From the NCBI RefSeq assembly GCF_018861705.1, contig NZ_JAHLEC010000029.1:1-38811 (forward strand): a stretch of DNA of 38,811 nt, given 5' to 3'. Under the pieces are notes generated by a model. It was not told the DNA's origin and did not search any database. It saw only the letters and a list, made by a program, of their open reading frames with translations. The position numbers and the translations under genes were made by a program. Positions 27,015 to 37,359 of the stretch are shown piece after piece (position 1 is the first letter of the stretch; every line of letters begins with the position of its first letter). Source of the DNA: Clostridium psychrophilum (GTDB taxonomy: Bacteria > Bacillota > Clostridia > Clostridiales > Clostridiaceae).

Positions 27015-28049
27015 ATGCCAAGCGTGGGGCTTTTAAAAGCAGATATAAAAACTCTTTCAGAATTTGCATTACAAGACTTATTTGATTTCATTGGCGAAAT
27101 AATGACGCTTAACTCATTAACTCGTAATCTGCCTAAAGATTGTAGAGAATCCAGATTTGCCAAGGGAGAGGTCTGTCCTCATTGCAAATCAACTCATGTT
27201 GTTAAAAATGGTAAGTTAAATGATAAGCAAAGGTATAAGTGTAAGAGTTGCAATAAAACTTTTAATGACTTCACAAAATCTGCATTATCAAGCACTAAAT
27301 TGCCTTTAGAAAAATGGATAGAGTATGGTAAATGTATGGTTATGGGGTATAGCATAAGAAAAAGTGCTGAAATCGTAAAAGTATGTGTTAAAACCTCATT
27401 TTATATGAGACATAAAATACTTGATTGTATAGGAACATTTATGGGTACAGGGGATGTCGATGGCGTTGTAGAAATGGATGAAACCTTTGTAGCCGAATCG
27501 TTCAAAGGTAACCATAAAAAAAGTGGCTTTTTAATGCCAAGACATTCTCGTAAAAGAGGTAAAGAAATTAAAAAACGTGGTATAAGCAATGAACAGATAT
27601 GTGTAGCTACAGCAATTGATAGAAATAATAATATTATTCTTGAAATGGTATGTAAGGGCAGGGTTGGTTATAAAGACCTTGAAAGGCTGTATAGTGGTCA
27701 CATAGACAATGATTCTATTATTTGTACAGATAGTCATAAAAGTTATATTAGATTTGGTAGAAACCTTAATTTAGACCATAAACGTATTATGAGAGACCAT
27801 TATAAAAATGGTATTTATCATATCAATCATGTAAATAGTTTGCATAGTCAGTTTAAAAAGTGGATGGTAAGATTTAATGGGGTATCAACTAAATTTTTGG
27901 CTAATTATCTCCATTGGTTCAAGTGGTTACAATGTTTTAAAGATGATAAAGACATAATAAAAAGTAAAAATATTATAGTTCATAGTACAACAAACTTTGT
28001 AGATACCAGAATTACTACTTACAAAGGTAGAGAACCAAATTTCAGATAA
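27015..28049 (+). CDS. IS1595-family DDE transposase
   Basis: 344 aa. N-terminal zinc ribbon CPHCKSTHVVKNG ... CKSCNKTF at about 55-78 and an HTH-like stretch (LPLEKWIEYGKCM). The catalytic domain has VEMDETF near residue 153, CTDSHKSY near 239, and HINHVNSLHSQFKKWM near 272, the N-rich third motif of this family, then NYLHWFKWLQ. Start is ATG with GAGGTGG upstream. The length is normal and no stop or shift is seen, so it is probably active. Confidence 0.93.
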   Translation: MPSVGLLKADIKTLSEFALQDLFDFIGEIMTLNSLTRNLPKDCRESRFAKGEVCPHCKSTHVVKNGKLNDKQRYKCKSCNKTFNDFTKSALSSTKLPLEKWIEYGKCMVMGYSIRKSAEIVKVCVKTSFYMRHKILDCIGTFMGTGDVDGVVEMDETFVAESFKGNHKKSGFLMPRHSRKRGKEIKKRGISNEQICVATAIDRNNNIILEMVCKGRVGYKDLERLYSGHIDNDSIICTDSHKSYIRFGRNLNLDHKRIMRDHYKNGIYHINHVNSLHSQFKKWMVRFNGVSTKFLANYLHWFKWLQCFKDDKDIIKSKNIIVHSTTNFVDTRITTYKGREPNFR

Positions 28050-28171
28050 TATAATCCCTTATACTTGAAATTTAGGTTATAGTTAGTATATAATTATGCT
28101 ATAATTTAATATATAATTGTAAAAGATTATGAAAATTACTGATAACACTATAAGCGAAGGAGTTTAAACAT

Positions 28172-28804
28172 GTGAATATTAATCGTATTAAGAGGAATTT
28201 GACATCTGATGATGTTATTTTGAGAATAATAACTACTTATATTTGTTTCTTGTTATTGTTTATTACAGTTACTATTGTAAGTTATTTTTTACTCCCACAA
28301 GGCTTACTTCTGAACAAGCACCCACTTCAAAAATGGGACACTTCACCAACTTTAATAATTTCTTCATTGCAAATTCTTTCTTTTAATCTTCTATCGGTTA
28401 TTGTGATATTATTTGGAAATACCTTTTTAGCAAGGGAAAAAAAATCGCAATGTTTTATGCCTCTTGGTTATCTTGCCTTTTTAGTAGGGATATCAATAAA
28501 TGCAGTTGTTTTGGGTACATGGTCATTCTCTGTTGTAACTGAATCAATTCCTTTAATAGAAAGACTTGTTGGAACCTTTGACATCTTTCATAGGGCAGGG
28601 ATATGGGAGATGAGTGGGCAACTTCTTATACTGTGTGCAACTGTAAATATTTCATTAATAATAACAGATGGAAAAAAAACTACAACAAAGAGTTGGAAAA
28701 CAATTAAGTTATCTAAACAAGAAATTATTGTCTTTAGTATAGGTTTAGTTTTAATGCTATTAGGTGCGTTAATTGAAAGTTACGCCATTATAAACCTCAA
28801 TTAG
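28172..28804 (+). CDS. Membrane-protein passenger gene, SpoIIM/DUF95-like
   Basis: 210 aa with about five hydrophobic segments (near 20-42, 60-85, 97-118, 150-166 and 186-206). The pattern LLPQGLLLNKHPLQKW, VLGTWSF and LVGTFDIFHRAGIWEMSGQLL resembles stage II sporulation protein M / DUF95-type proteins. Start is GTG at 28172 with GAAGGAG nine bases upstream. It lies wholly inside the IS, 122 bases after the transposase, and ends before a strong terminator, so it is a true passenger. IS1595 elements with passenger genes are known; why this one carries a membrane protein is unclear. The family assignment is by pattern only. Confidence 0.7.
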   Translation: MNINRIKRNLTSDDVILRIITTYICFLLLFITVTIVSYFLLPQGLLLNKHPLQKWDTSPTLIISSLQILSFNLLSVIVILFGNTFLAREKKSQCFMPLGYLAFLVGISINAVVLGTWSFSVVTESIPLIERLVGTFDIFHRAGIWEMSGQLLILCATVNISLIITDGKKTTTKSWKTIKLSKQEIIVFSIGLVLMLLGALIESYAIINLN

Positions 28805-28834
28805 TGTAAGTGGATAAATCGAGTGGTAAATTTA

Positions 28835-28866
28835 TTGGCTTGTCGTTATTAGACAAGCCAATTTTA
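28835..28866 (+). terminator. Terminator of the IS passenger gene
   Basis: TTGGCTTGTC and GACAAGCCAA form a perfect 10-bp stem with a 7-base loop followed by TTTTAT, 31 bases after the passenger stop. Confidence 0.9.
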
Positions 28867-28900
28867 TACTCATTAATCCTCAATATTGTCTAACATAGCG

Positions 28901-30788
28901 TTTTCTTAAAATAGTTCCAGATATCTTCAGAAGATTCCTTACCCAAGTATTTATTTGTACCATCTTTTTTAATTTCAACATTTGCAAAAGTATGTTTTTC
29001 AATTACACCAAATTTAATGTTTTCCTCTTCTTCAAATTCTTGTTGTAGTGCCTTTGCAAAGTCTTCATAGGATTCATTTGCCATTACAGTAAGTGTATTT
29101 ACACTAAATCCATGTATCCTCTCACCATCTTGGTTAACTGCAAGTCTTAGCCCTCTACCGATTTCTTGTCTCTTTTTCATAACCGATTTAGTTTCATTTA
29201 AAGTACATATTTGAAATACATTAGGATTATCCCATCCTTCTTTGAGTGCTGAATGAGAAAATATAAATTTTAATTTTGAATCAAAACTTAATAGTCTTTC
29301 TTTGTCTCTCATTATAAGACCATATATATCCTCATCTGCAAGTGTACCTCCATTAGTATCCTTTAATAATCCTTTTTTATCTTGAGCAAAATATCCATTA
29401 TGAACTATTTCTGCTTCGGTATCTATATCTACATCCTCAAACAAAGTTTTATACTTAGGTTTTTTGATAGTCTTTTTATATTCTTCCTCAAACCATAGTG
29501 CATACTTACCTTTTTGACGATTACCCTTTTCATCATAATATCTATAATTTGAGACCTTGTCTATAAAGAATAAACTTAAAACTTTAATACCTTTATGCTT
29601 AAGCTTCATCTCTTTATCTAAATGTTCTTCAATTGTCTTTTTAATTTGAGCACGTTTAATAATATCATCACTTAATTCTCCACGTACTTCACCTAATTTA
29701 ATAAAATCCTTGCTTGTGAAATCTACATACTCAGAGTCTTTTGCTGTATAAATTTCACTAACTATATATCCCCTATACTGTTCTCTACAAGCACTAATTT
29801 CAAATAAGTCTTGTCCCTTTTTAACATTTACTGACTCTCTCTTAATAACTCCATTTTTCCTTTTATCTATTTCAATTTTTGCAGTTATAGAAAAGCCTTT
29901 GTTACTCACACTTATTAACTTTAAATATGCATCATTATAATGATCCTTAGTTATTATGCTAGCTACTTCAATTTGTTTAACCAACTGTCTCTCATAAGCA
30001 TCAACTGCATCCAATCGGTACATTAGATTGTATTTTTCTTTATGAGTAGCTGAGTATCCTATGGTGCATAAAGGATTTAAAGAATCAATAGCATCATTTG
30101 CCTTCTTTGTGCTAGCTGCGCTTTGTGGTTCATCTATAATTACAATAGGATGTGTCTCCTGTATAAATTCTAGAGGCTTTAATCCATTAGTTTTTTCATG
30201 ATCATTATTAATTACATTGGTATCTTTGTTAAAAGATTGTATTGTCATAACAATAATTCTAATATTATCACTAGTTGCAAAATCCCTTAATATATCTAGG
30301 TTTTTAGATTTATATTCATATGACTTAAATATAACATTATCATATTTAAGTTTAAAATGATCTGTCATTATATCTATTGATTTAATAACACCTTCCTTAA
30401 CTGCAACAGTTGGAACAACGATTATAAATTTTGTAAAACCATATTTCTTATTAAGCTCTAATATAGTCCTTAAATATACATATGTTTTACCAGTACCCGT
30501 TTCCATTTCGATAGTAAAGTGATAAACACCTTTTTTTATTTTATCAGACTGAGCTAATCCATTTCTTAACTGTATCTTTTTCACATTCTTAAGAATATCC
30601 GCTTCATCAATTTCCAACTTATTTCCCACACCTAAGTTACTTGAAAAAAGACCAAATGTACCAGCTTCGTCTGTTAAATTAGTTACTGTAAAATTAGAAT
30701 TACAAACACTTTGCCCTTCAAATATATCTACAATAGATGACATGGCTTCCTTTTGATAATCCAGTTCTGAATCAAATTTAAGTTTCAT
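28901..30788 (-). pseudogene. 5' part of type III restriction subunit Res
   Basis: ATP-dependent helicase part of Res, which with Mod translocates on and cuts DNA with unmethylated sites. Walker A ETGTGKTYVYLR near residue 80, VIIDEPQSAA (the DExx form of type III enzymes) near 220, and QEIGRGLRLAVNQDGER near 555. Start is ATG with GGGGGTGA upstream, 11 bases after the mod stop. The native frame ends at the IS; read into the element it adds only TLC and stops at 28890. This truncated protein has the helicase but not the nuclease. See 25870-26918 for the remainder. The 28901-28908 bases are the right copy of the target duplication. Confidence 0.9.
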
Positions 30789-30799
30789 GAAGTCACCCC

Positions 30800-32721
30800 C
30801 TATATGCTCATTATTTCTTGTATTTTATTTCTTCTAAGAATATGAATAGCATTTGCTTTAACTGAATCATTTTGAAATCCATTATCCTTAAATACAACTC
30901 TTGTAACCTCGGGGTTTAGTTCATCTTTAAATTTAACAATTCCTTGAACCAATTCAAGAGTAATTTCATTGTCAATACAAATAAACAATGCACCAAATCC
31001 AACGCTAAAAACTTTTTTACCAACAATATTTCTTATTTCCAGTGGATAAGTTAAATCAATTCCATACTTAATCATAATTTCATATACTATATCTTCTTGT
31101 GTTCTATTTGGAACAAAATTATCTATCATATTTTCAATAGATATTTCAAGATTTTCACCATCAGCATTCCATTTCTTAATATTAGAAGAATCAAGTTTGA
31201 AGACTTTGAACCCTATATCTAAATTTCCTATTCCCTCCTTCTCTTTGTTTTCTTTAAGAACTTTTTCGCCTGCCCTCCGAGTACGTTCTTTGCCTATTTC
31301 ACAAACATTTTTATAACCAGCTTTAAATGCTTCGCCTTGTTCGTCGCAAACCTCAGGTAACTGTACCATTATAAATTTACGTTTACCATTTTCTTCAGCA
31401 TTAAGTTGCATTACTGCATGTGATGTTGTTGCAGAACCTGAAAATAAATCCAATATTATTGAATTTGAAGAAGATCCAATTTTAATAAAATCTTTTATTA
31501 GAATATGAGGTTTAGGATGATCAAACAATCTATTATTAAATAATTTTTTAATTAATGCTGTTCCATTACCACTACTGTACTCTGGTTTATAAAAAAGTGT
31601 TTTCGCCTTTTTACCATTTTTCATGTCATCAACTAATCGTTGCTTCTTGTAAAAAGAAATGTTTTCTTTATTCTCTTTTATAATTATTTCTGATTTTGCT
31701 TTCATTAAATATTCTTTCGATCTTCTCCAAGACATGGCCTTACCATCTTTTGTTTCTGGAAATACTTCATAATCATCTTCATTTTTTCTTTCAATACTAA
31801 AATCACTAAGATACTTTCTAACATAAATGGGATAATACCCTTTTGGTCGAAAAATTCGAGCACCAGCCTCCCCCGTTCTCATCAATGTTGCCCCTTGTTT
31901 ATAACTTCCAAATTCATCTGACAAATTATAGTCTTTAATTTCATCATCAGTTAAATCAAGACCATTTAATTCTTCAACAGCATTTTTATTTTTCATAAAT
32001 ACTAGAGTATATTCATGTGTACCAGAAAACCCAAACTCATCATTATTTCCTTTCAAGTTCATTACAGTTGGCAAGCAAGCGATAAAATTATTTTACCAAA
32101 TATTTCATTGCAGATTCCCTTCAGATTCTCAACTTCATTGTCATCAATGCTTATAAATATAATTCCATCATCACTCAACAAATTTCTAGCCAACTTAAGT
32201 CTTGGATACATCATATTCAACCAATCCGTATGATATCTCCCGCTAACTTCAGAATTAGTTCCTAATTTTCTTCCTTCAGAATCAACTTGTCCAGTAATCT
32301 CTAAATAATTTTTAATATTATCTTTAAAATCATCAGGGTAAACAAAATCATTTCCAGTATTGTAAGGAGGATCAATGTAAATCATTTTCACCTTCGAATT
32401 ATAAGATTTCTGAAGAAGCTTCAAAACTTCTAAATTATCTCCCTCAATATAAAGATTATTTGTGTTATTCCAATTCTTACTTTCTTCTTTGCAGGGTCGT
32501 AATGTTCCTATTGAAGGTGTCTGCGCAAGTCTTATTGATTTAGACTTCCCTTTCCAATTAAAACTATATCGCTCCTCTTTATCCTCTGTGTATTCACCTA
32601 ATACTTCTTTTAATTTCTCAAAATCTATTTTATCCTCACAAAATACTTCTGGAAATAATTCTTTCATTTTAATAACATTTTCAGCAACAATGTTCATACT
32701 TTTGTCGCGTATCTTCTCCAC
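30800..32721 (-). pseudogene. Type III DNA methyltransferase Mod, frameshifted
   Basis: Adenine-N6 methyltransferase and site-recognition subunit. The 5' part has YIEGDNLEVLKLLQKSY and the catalytic IDPPYNTGNDF near residue 118; the 3' part holds the central recognition region and the SAM motif LDLFSGSATTSHAVMQLN, the beta-class order. The first frame fails at FGKIILSLACQL and stops at 32062; the second reads LPTVMNLKGNNDEFGF. Adding one base after GGTAAA, near 32090-32094, restores GK-x-NFIACLPTVMNLKG, so one base has been lost. The restored protein would be 640 aa. Start is GTG with GGAGG upstream, 15 bases after the DUF4391 gene. As sequenced, catalytic and SAM motifs are on separate products, so Mod should be inactive. 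Confidence 0.9.
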
Positions 32722-32736
32722 GATTTTACCTCCATA

Positions 32737-33495
32737 TTAATTGTTAAGAACTTGAATCAACTGCTTCCTTCTGGAAGCATTCTTCTTTATTTCTATATTC
32801 ATCTCAACTTTCTTGTTAAATTGAACTTCATGTTTTATTTTGCTCTTAAGTTTTAGTATTTCAACATCCAACTTCTCAATTTCATCCACTATAGCCTTAA
32901 CTTTAACTACTCCTTTAATATTTAATGCTTCGAAATCACTCTGATATTTAGAAGCATTAAATATATTAATTCTATCTAAAGCATCACAATAAAATTTATA
33001 AAAGTTGCTGAAAGAAAATCCTTTAATATTCATGCTTTCAATAAATTTTTCTTCTCTATCAGATAACTTAAGCAAACTAATCCAATCTGTATAAATAAAT
33101 TCTTCAACAGTATTCTTATTTTCGTCAGCTTTATTATTCCTTTTATGAGCAGCATTAAATAAAACCTTGTCCTCATAATGAAATAACAATATTAATGGGT
33201 ATGGTATAGTTTTTTGTATTATTTCTGATATTCGCTTGATCTTTGTATCATTTAAAAGAAGAACTTTAATAATAGCTACTTCCTCATAATCTCTAACCTC
33301 ATCTTTATAAGGTCTTATGTTTATAGTATCTTCCTTAAAAGAATACAGCCAAATAATTTTGTCTATATTCTTTTGAAAAATTTCTTTATCAACTTTATTC
33401 ATAGTAGAATTCTCATAAAACAACTTTTTAAAAATTGTGTTATTCACTTCACAAGAAACGGGAATATTAAACTTCTTAAAAAAATCTTCTCTCAA
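32737..33495 (-). CDS. DUF4391-family protein
   Basis: 252 aa. Start is TTG with AGGTG closely upstream, 8 bases after the helicase stop, whose TAG lies within that ribosome binding site region, so translation is probably coupled. Features: N-terminal FNIPVSCEVNNTIFKKLFYENS, central IIKVLLLNDTKIKRISEIIQKTIPYPLILLF, EEFIYTDWISLL, and a C-terminal coiled-coil-like helix (EIEKLDVEILKLKSKIKHEV). This matches the DUF4391 pattern, which is repeatedly seen between helicase and type III mod genes. Function unknown; position suggests a structural or adaptor role in the helicase-Mod-Res complex. This is the only intact gene of the operon. Confidence 0.78.
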   Translation of the reverse strand: MREDFFKKFNIPVSCEVNNTIFKKLFYENSTMNKVDKEIFQKNIDKIIWLYSFKEDTINIRPYKDEVRDYEEVAIIKVLLLNDTKIKRISEIIQKTIPYPLILLFHYEDKVLFNAAHKRNNKADENKNTVEEFIYTDWISLLKLSDREEKFIESMNIKGFSFSNFYKFYCDALDRINIFNASKYQSDFEALNIKGVVKVKAIVDEIEKLDVEILKLKSKIKHEVQFNKKVEMNIEIKKNASRRKQLIQVLNN

Positions 33496-33503
33496 TCTAA
33501 CAC

Positions 33504-36500
33504 CTACCTTACAATTAGGAATGTAATTAATTCAAAGTCCTCTATCCCTGTGAATAAACTTCTTTGAATTGTTGTCCCTCCCTTACTAAACAAAGAAACC
33601 ACACCTTTCTCTTCTTTTTTACCAATGATATTATTAATTGCATTTTTAAGAAGTTGAGAATACTTGTACATATCCTTACCACCCTTAGTTTCTCCATTAA
33701 ACCTTTCAACTAAATCTTCCAAAACTTCTGTATTTCCATAACAGAGTTTCTTATAAAAATCCAAGATTTTCTTAGTATGAAGGTAGCTAAATTTTACTGT
33801 TCCATCATCATAGGCATAAACCATATAATAAGGATAAAGTGAATTATCTTCTTCTGTTTTAATAAGCTGATTTACTTGTTTTAAAGTAAAAATTACTCCC
33901 GGCCTAACCTGATCCTTTAGTGTTTCATCTTGTACCGTAGAAATTGCATACATTCCCATTGGTGCCTTATCTAGCTTCTCTCTGTTGTCTTTCATATACT
34001 CCATTAAGTCCATTTTAAAATCATTCATAGTAAGGTCTGTAATAGATATTCCACCTGAAATATCTTCAAGGTCAACTACTTCTTCTTGAAGTTGTTTAAG
34101 TTGCTTCTTTCTGTATTCAAGGTCATTCATCTTCTTTGTTTGGTCAACTTCAATAATATTTTCTTCACCAGTAGCTGAAATATCTAATAACACCATTTTT
34201 CCCATGACTCTAGCCTGAAGATTAATATATTCATCCAACTCCATATTTGGCCAGAAGTTTACCAACTGAACACTATCGTTTATCGATCCAAGTCTATCAA
34301 TACGCCCAAATCTTTGTATAATTCGAACTGGATTCCAATGAATATCATAATTTACTAAATAATCGCAATCTTGAAGATTTTGACCTTCAGAGATACAATC
34401 CGTAGCTATGAGTATGTCTATCTCCCCTTGAATTTCGCCAAAACCCTTTTGTCGTTCTTTTGATATTGGTGAAAAATTAGTTAATATAGAATTAAAGTCA
34501 TTCTTCTTAATCCCTTTTAAACTAGTTTGGTTTTTACCAGAACCAGTAACAATCGCTGAATAAATATTAAATTCCTTTTGAACCCACTCTGCAATATTCT
34601 CATACAAATAATTTGCGGTATCAGCAAAAGCGGTAAAAATCAGCATTTTTTTATTGCCTATATTAATAGGATTGTTAATTTTTTCAGTAATTAATCTTTT
34701 TAGATGATTTAGCTTTGCATCCCTATTAGCCTCTATTTTTGCAGCTTCAATTTGTAGATCTTCCAGTTTTTTTCTATCATCCTCTAAATCTTGTCTTCAC
34801 TTTATTAAATCTGTATCCTGTAATAAAACTTTAACCTTGTTACCAACTAATAAATCTTCAAATTCTACATCATCAAATTCTATATCCTGAATATTAAAGT
34901 TGGAATTATATTCAAATTGATTATTATCAATTTTACTAATTAAGCAATCGAGTTTATTTAAAAGCTTTGTTATTGTCATACCAAAGGAATTTATAGAGCT
35001 TTCCATTCTCTTTAAAATATTTACTCTCATTAAATTTACTAAGCTTCGTTCACGATCAGTCTGTCTAAATATAGATTTACCTTCTTTTACTTTAATATCA
35101 TATTTAAGACTATATTCTGCTCTTTTCCCTGGCAAAACATATTTAAGAGGGGAGTAAGCACTCATATGTAAATTCTTAATTGTTTTGTTCACATATTCCA
35201 GTGCCGGAAATTCTTTAAGTTTATCTATATCTGCTTTTATATTAATTGGTGTCCTACGAATAGGAAACTTTCCTATTTCTGCTATGTTATAATATTTTTC
35301 AATATGCTTTCTAGATCTAGCAATTGTAACTAAATCAAGAAGTTTAAAATAATCCATATTCATCATTTCAATAAATAAATCAACGGTTCTTTCTTCATCA
35401 GGATGCTCGGACCATTTATTGAAAACCATTTGAGCTTTTCTTAAAGTAATTTCTACACTAGCAATACCTTCATCATCAAAAGATTTATCATTACCCTCAG
35501 TTATAAAATAAATCTGATTTTTAAGATCATTCATTCTGTTATTAACTGGTGTAGCTGAGAGCATTAATATTTTTGTTTTAACCCCAGCTTTAACAACATC
35601 ATTAAGCAATCTCGAATATCTAGTAACCTTATCTTTTCTTGAATTATTATTTCTAAAGTTATGAGATTCATCTATTACAATTAAATCATAATTACTCCAA
35701 TTAACTGTCTCTAGATTTATTTCACCAGAATAACCATCATACCTACTTAAGTCTGTATGATTAAGTACGTCATAGTTAAATCTATCATTTAATAGAATAT
35801 TACGTTTATCATTTTGAGTGTATATACTCCAGTTCTCTCTAAGCTTTTTAGGTGCTAAAACTAAAACTCTATCATTCCTTAATTCATAATATTTAATAAC
35901 TGCTAAGGCTGAAAAAGTCTTACCTAATCCTACTGAATCAGCTAAAATACAGCCATTATATTTTTCAAGTTTATCTATAGCTCCAATCACTCCATCCTTT
36001 TGGAATTTATATAACTTATTCCAAATAAGCGTGTCTTTAAAACCTGTTTTACTTTTCACTATATTTTCCTCTGTGAGTTCACCATGGTAATCTCTAAATA
36101 TGTTATACAAAGTAATAAAATAAATAAACTCAGGCGTGTTTTCTTTATATATCACCTGCATCTGATCTAACACCTTGTCTTTAACATCCTCAACAATAGT
36201 ATTATCTTCCCATATATCATCGAACATTTGAAGAAAATGCTCTGTATATTCATTACCATACAGACAAGTAATCATATCAATTCTAGAAGATGGGGTAAAT
36301 CCGAGACCATCTGTAGTAAAATCAACGCTGCCATTTATAGAAACACTATTATCTTTGTTCTTAATATGAATTAATCTTTGCTGTGATAGATTAGTCTTTT
36401 TAAATGACTTCATTTCCACTTTATTTCTAAGCCAATCAGCACACTCTTTTGCTATACTTGCTTGGTTAAGCTCATTTCTCATTTTTATTTCAAATTGATT

Positions 36501-36758
36501 ACCCGAAATTCTCTTTTCAAGCTCACTATCAATGTAAAATTGTCGTTTTATTTTCTTATAATCCTTTGTAAATGTAGGTTCTGTAAATATAAATCTCATA
36601 TTGTCTATTTTATTTAACTCTCTGCCTAATTCTTTATATGCATATATAGTGAAATATTCAGAAACAACTGATAACTTAGAACCAGCCTTTACCTGTTCCT
36701 TAAGTTCATCTCCAACTTTTCCAAACCTCTTATTATCTAATATCTTTGGTTGTTGCAT
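33504..36758 (-). pseudogene. PLD-like + SNF2-type helicase, interrupted by an in-frame TGA
   Basis: First gene of the type III-linked operon. N-terminal PLD-like domain with HIKNKDNSVSINGSVDFT (H-x-K), then an SNF2-type helicase: Walker A DSVGLGKTFSAL, VIDESHNFRNN, LMLSATPVNN; C lobe MLIFTAFADTANYLY, IATDCISEGQNLQDCDYLVN and QRFGRIDRLGS. The frame stops at a TGA at 34797-34799 after DTDLIK, then continues in the same frame for 50 codons (RQDLEDDRKKLEDLQIEA...) into the C lobe. A CGA (Arg) to TGA change would explain it. Restored length is 1,084 aa, normal for such proteins. ATG at 36758 is preferred for its AGAGGTGAAGAG; the frame opens further upstream. The C-terminal piece could be re-initiated at 34646 but would lack the ATP site. 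Confidence 0.88.
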
Positions 36759-36921
36759 CTCTTCACCTCTACTTACAATATATATTTTTAGCTGTAGTAA
36801 TTTATGCTGGCCCATTCAAATAAAAATTTTATATAAAGTAAATGTTTGAGATATTTTGTGATTTTAGATAAGATCTGTTCAGTCTTTTGTCATCCTTTTA
36901 TGCGATAATTTTAACAATAGC

Positions 36922-36952
36922 AAAAGCACTCAACTTAAAGTTGAATGCTTTT
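36922..36952. terminator. Bidirectional terminator-like hairpin
   Basis: AAAAGCACTCAACTT and AAGTTGAATGCTTTT pair (15 bp, one mismatch) with a 1-base loop. T-rich on both sides. It separates the helicase operon from the broken membrane-protein gene, both on the minus strand. The gap 36759-37359 holds only this, the inverted-repeat element at 37108 and the hairpin at 37194. Confidence 0.6.
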
Positions 36953-37107
36953 TATTATGCTTAAATATTATTTAACTATAAATTTACGATTGTTTTGCTA
37001 GGAGATAGGCAATTTTTTCTCATGTTATATTAATTATTATTAGTACATTTATTTAAAGTAGATATATTACATTCAAAATGAAATTTTTAAGGAATAATCA
37101 ATAGCCC

Positions 37108-37175
37108 CAAAGTGAATGTACCTCAATTGCTATGATATGCTCCCCATAAGGTGCTATTATGTTACATTCACTTTG
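37108..37175. repeat. 68-bp element with 13-bp perfect inverted repeats
   Basis: CAAAGTGAATGTA and TACATTCACTTTG bound 42 bases with no coding sequence. MITE-like in form, though too short to carry anything. The right end is followed by CTAAT, the left preceded by ATAGCCC; no clear target duplication was found. Confidence 0.55.
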
Positions 37176-37193
37176 CTAATATAAACTTAACAC

Positions 37194-37225
37194 AAGTAAC
37201 CCTATATCAAGATATGGGGTTACTT
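37194..37225 (-). terminator. Strong hairpin downstream of the broken membrane-protein gene
   Basis: AAGTAACCCTATATC pairs with GATATGGGGTTACTT (15 bp, one G-T pair) around two bases, about 135 bases past the stop at 37360. Probable terminator; direction not certain. Confidence 0.6.
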
Positions 37226-37359
37226 TGACATATATGAAAAATGCGAAATAACTGAGTCTAAAATTATGTTAATTCAAAACTACAAATTGGAAATTGTAAA
37301 GAAAAGATAATATTCATAATCTACATTATAAATTGTGATTTGCTACTTAACCCTTAATC

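Larger units (their letters stand above)
26927..28900 (+). mobile_element. IS1595-family insertion sequence with passenger gene, inserted in res
   Basis: 1,974 bp. Terminal inverted repeats are 14 bp perfect (CGCTATGTTAGACA at 26927-26940; complement at 28887-28900). Flanked by the 8-bp duplication TTTTCTTA. Contains a transposase and a membrane-protein passenger, both on the plus strand, opposite to res, and a strong terminator near the right end. Removing the element plus one duplication copy rejoins W-N-Y-F-K-K-K-D-Y-I-D of Res in frame. The intact ends, duplication and transposase suggest recent insertion. Confidence 0.93.

Noticed and set aside
32062-32110. Programmed frameshift in mod
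   Set aside because: No slippery heptamer with downstream structure is evident, and the required shift joins to normal Mod sequence by adding one base, as expected for a deletion.
33504-34646. C-terminal helicase piece as an independent gene
   Set aside because: The frame upstream is open and helicase-like back to a single TGA, and no ribosome site precedes 34646.
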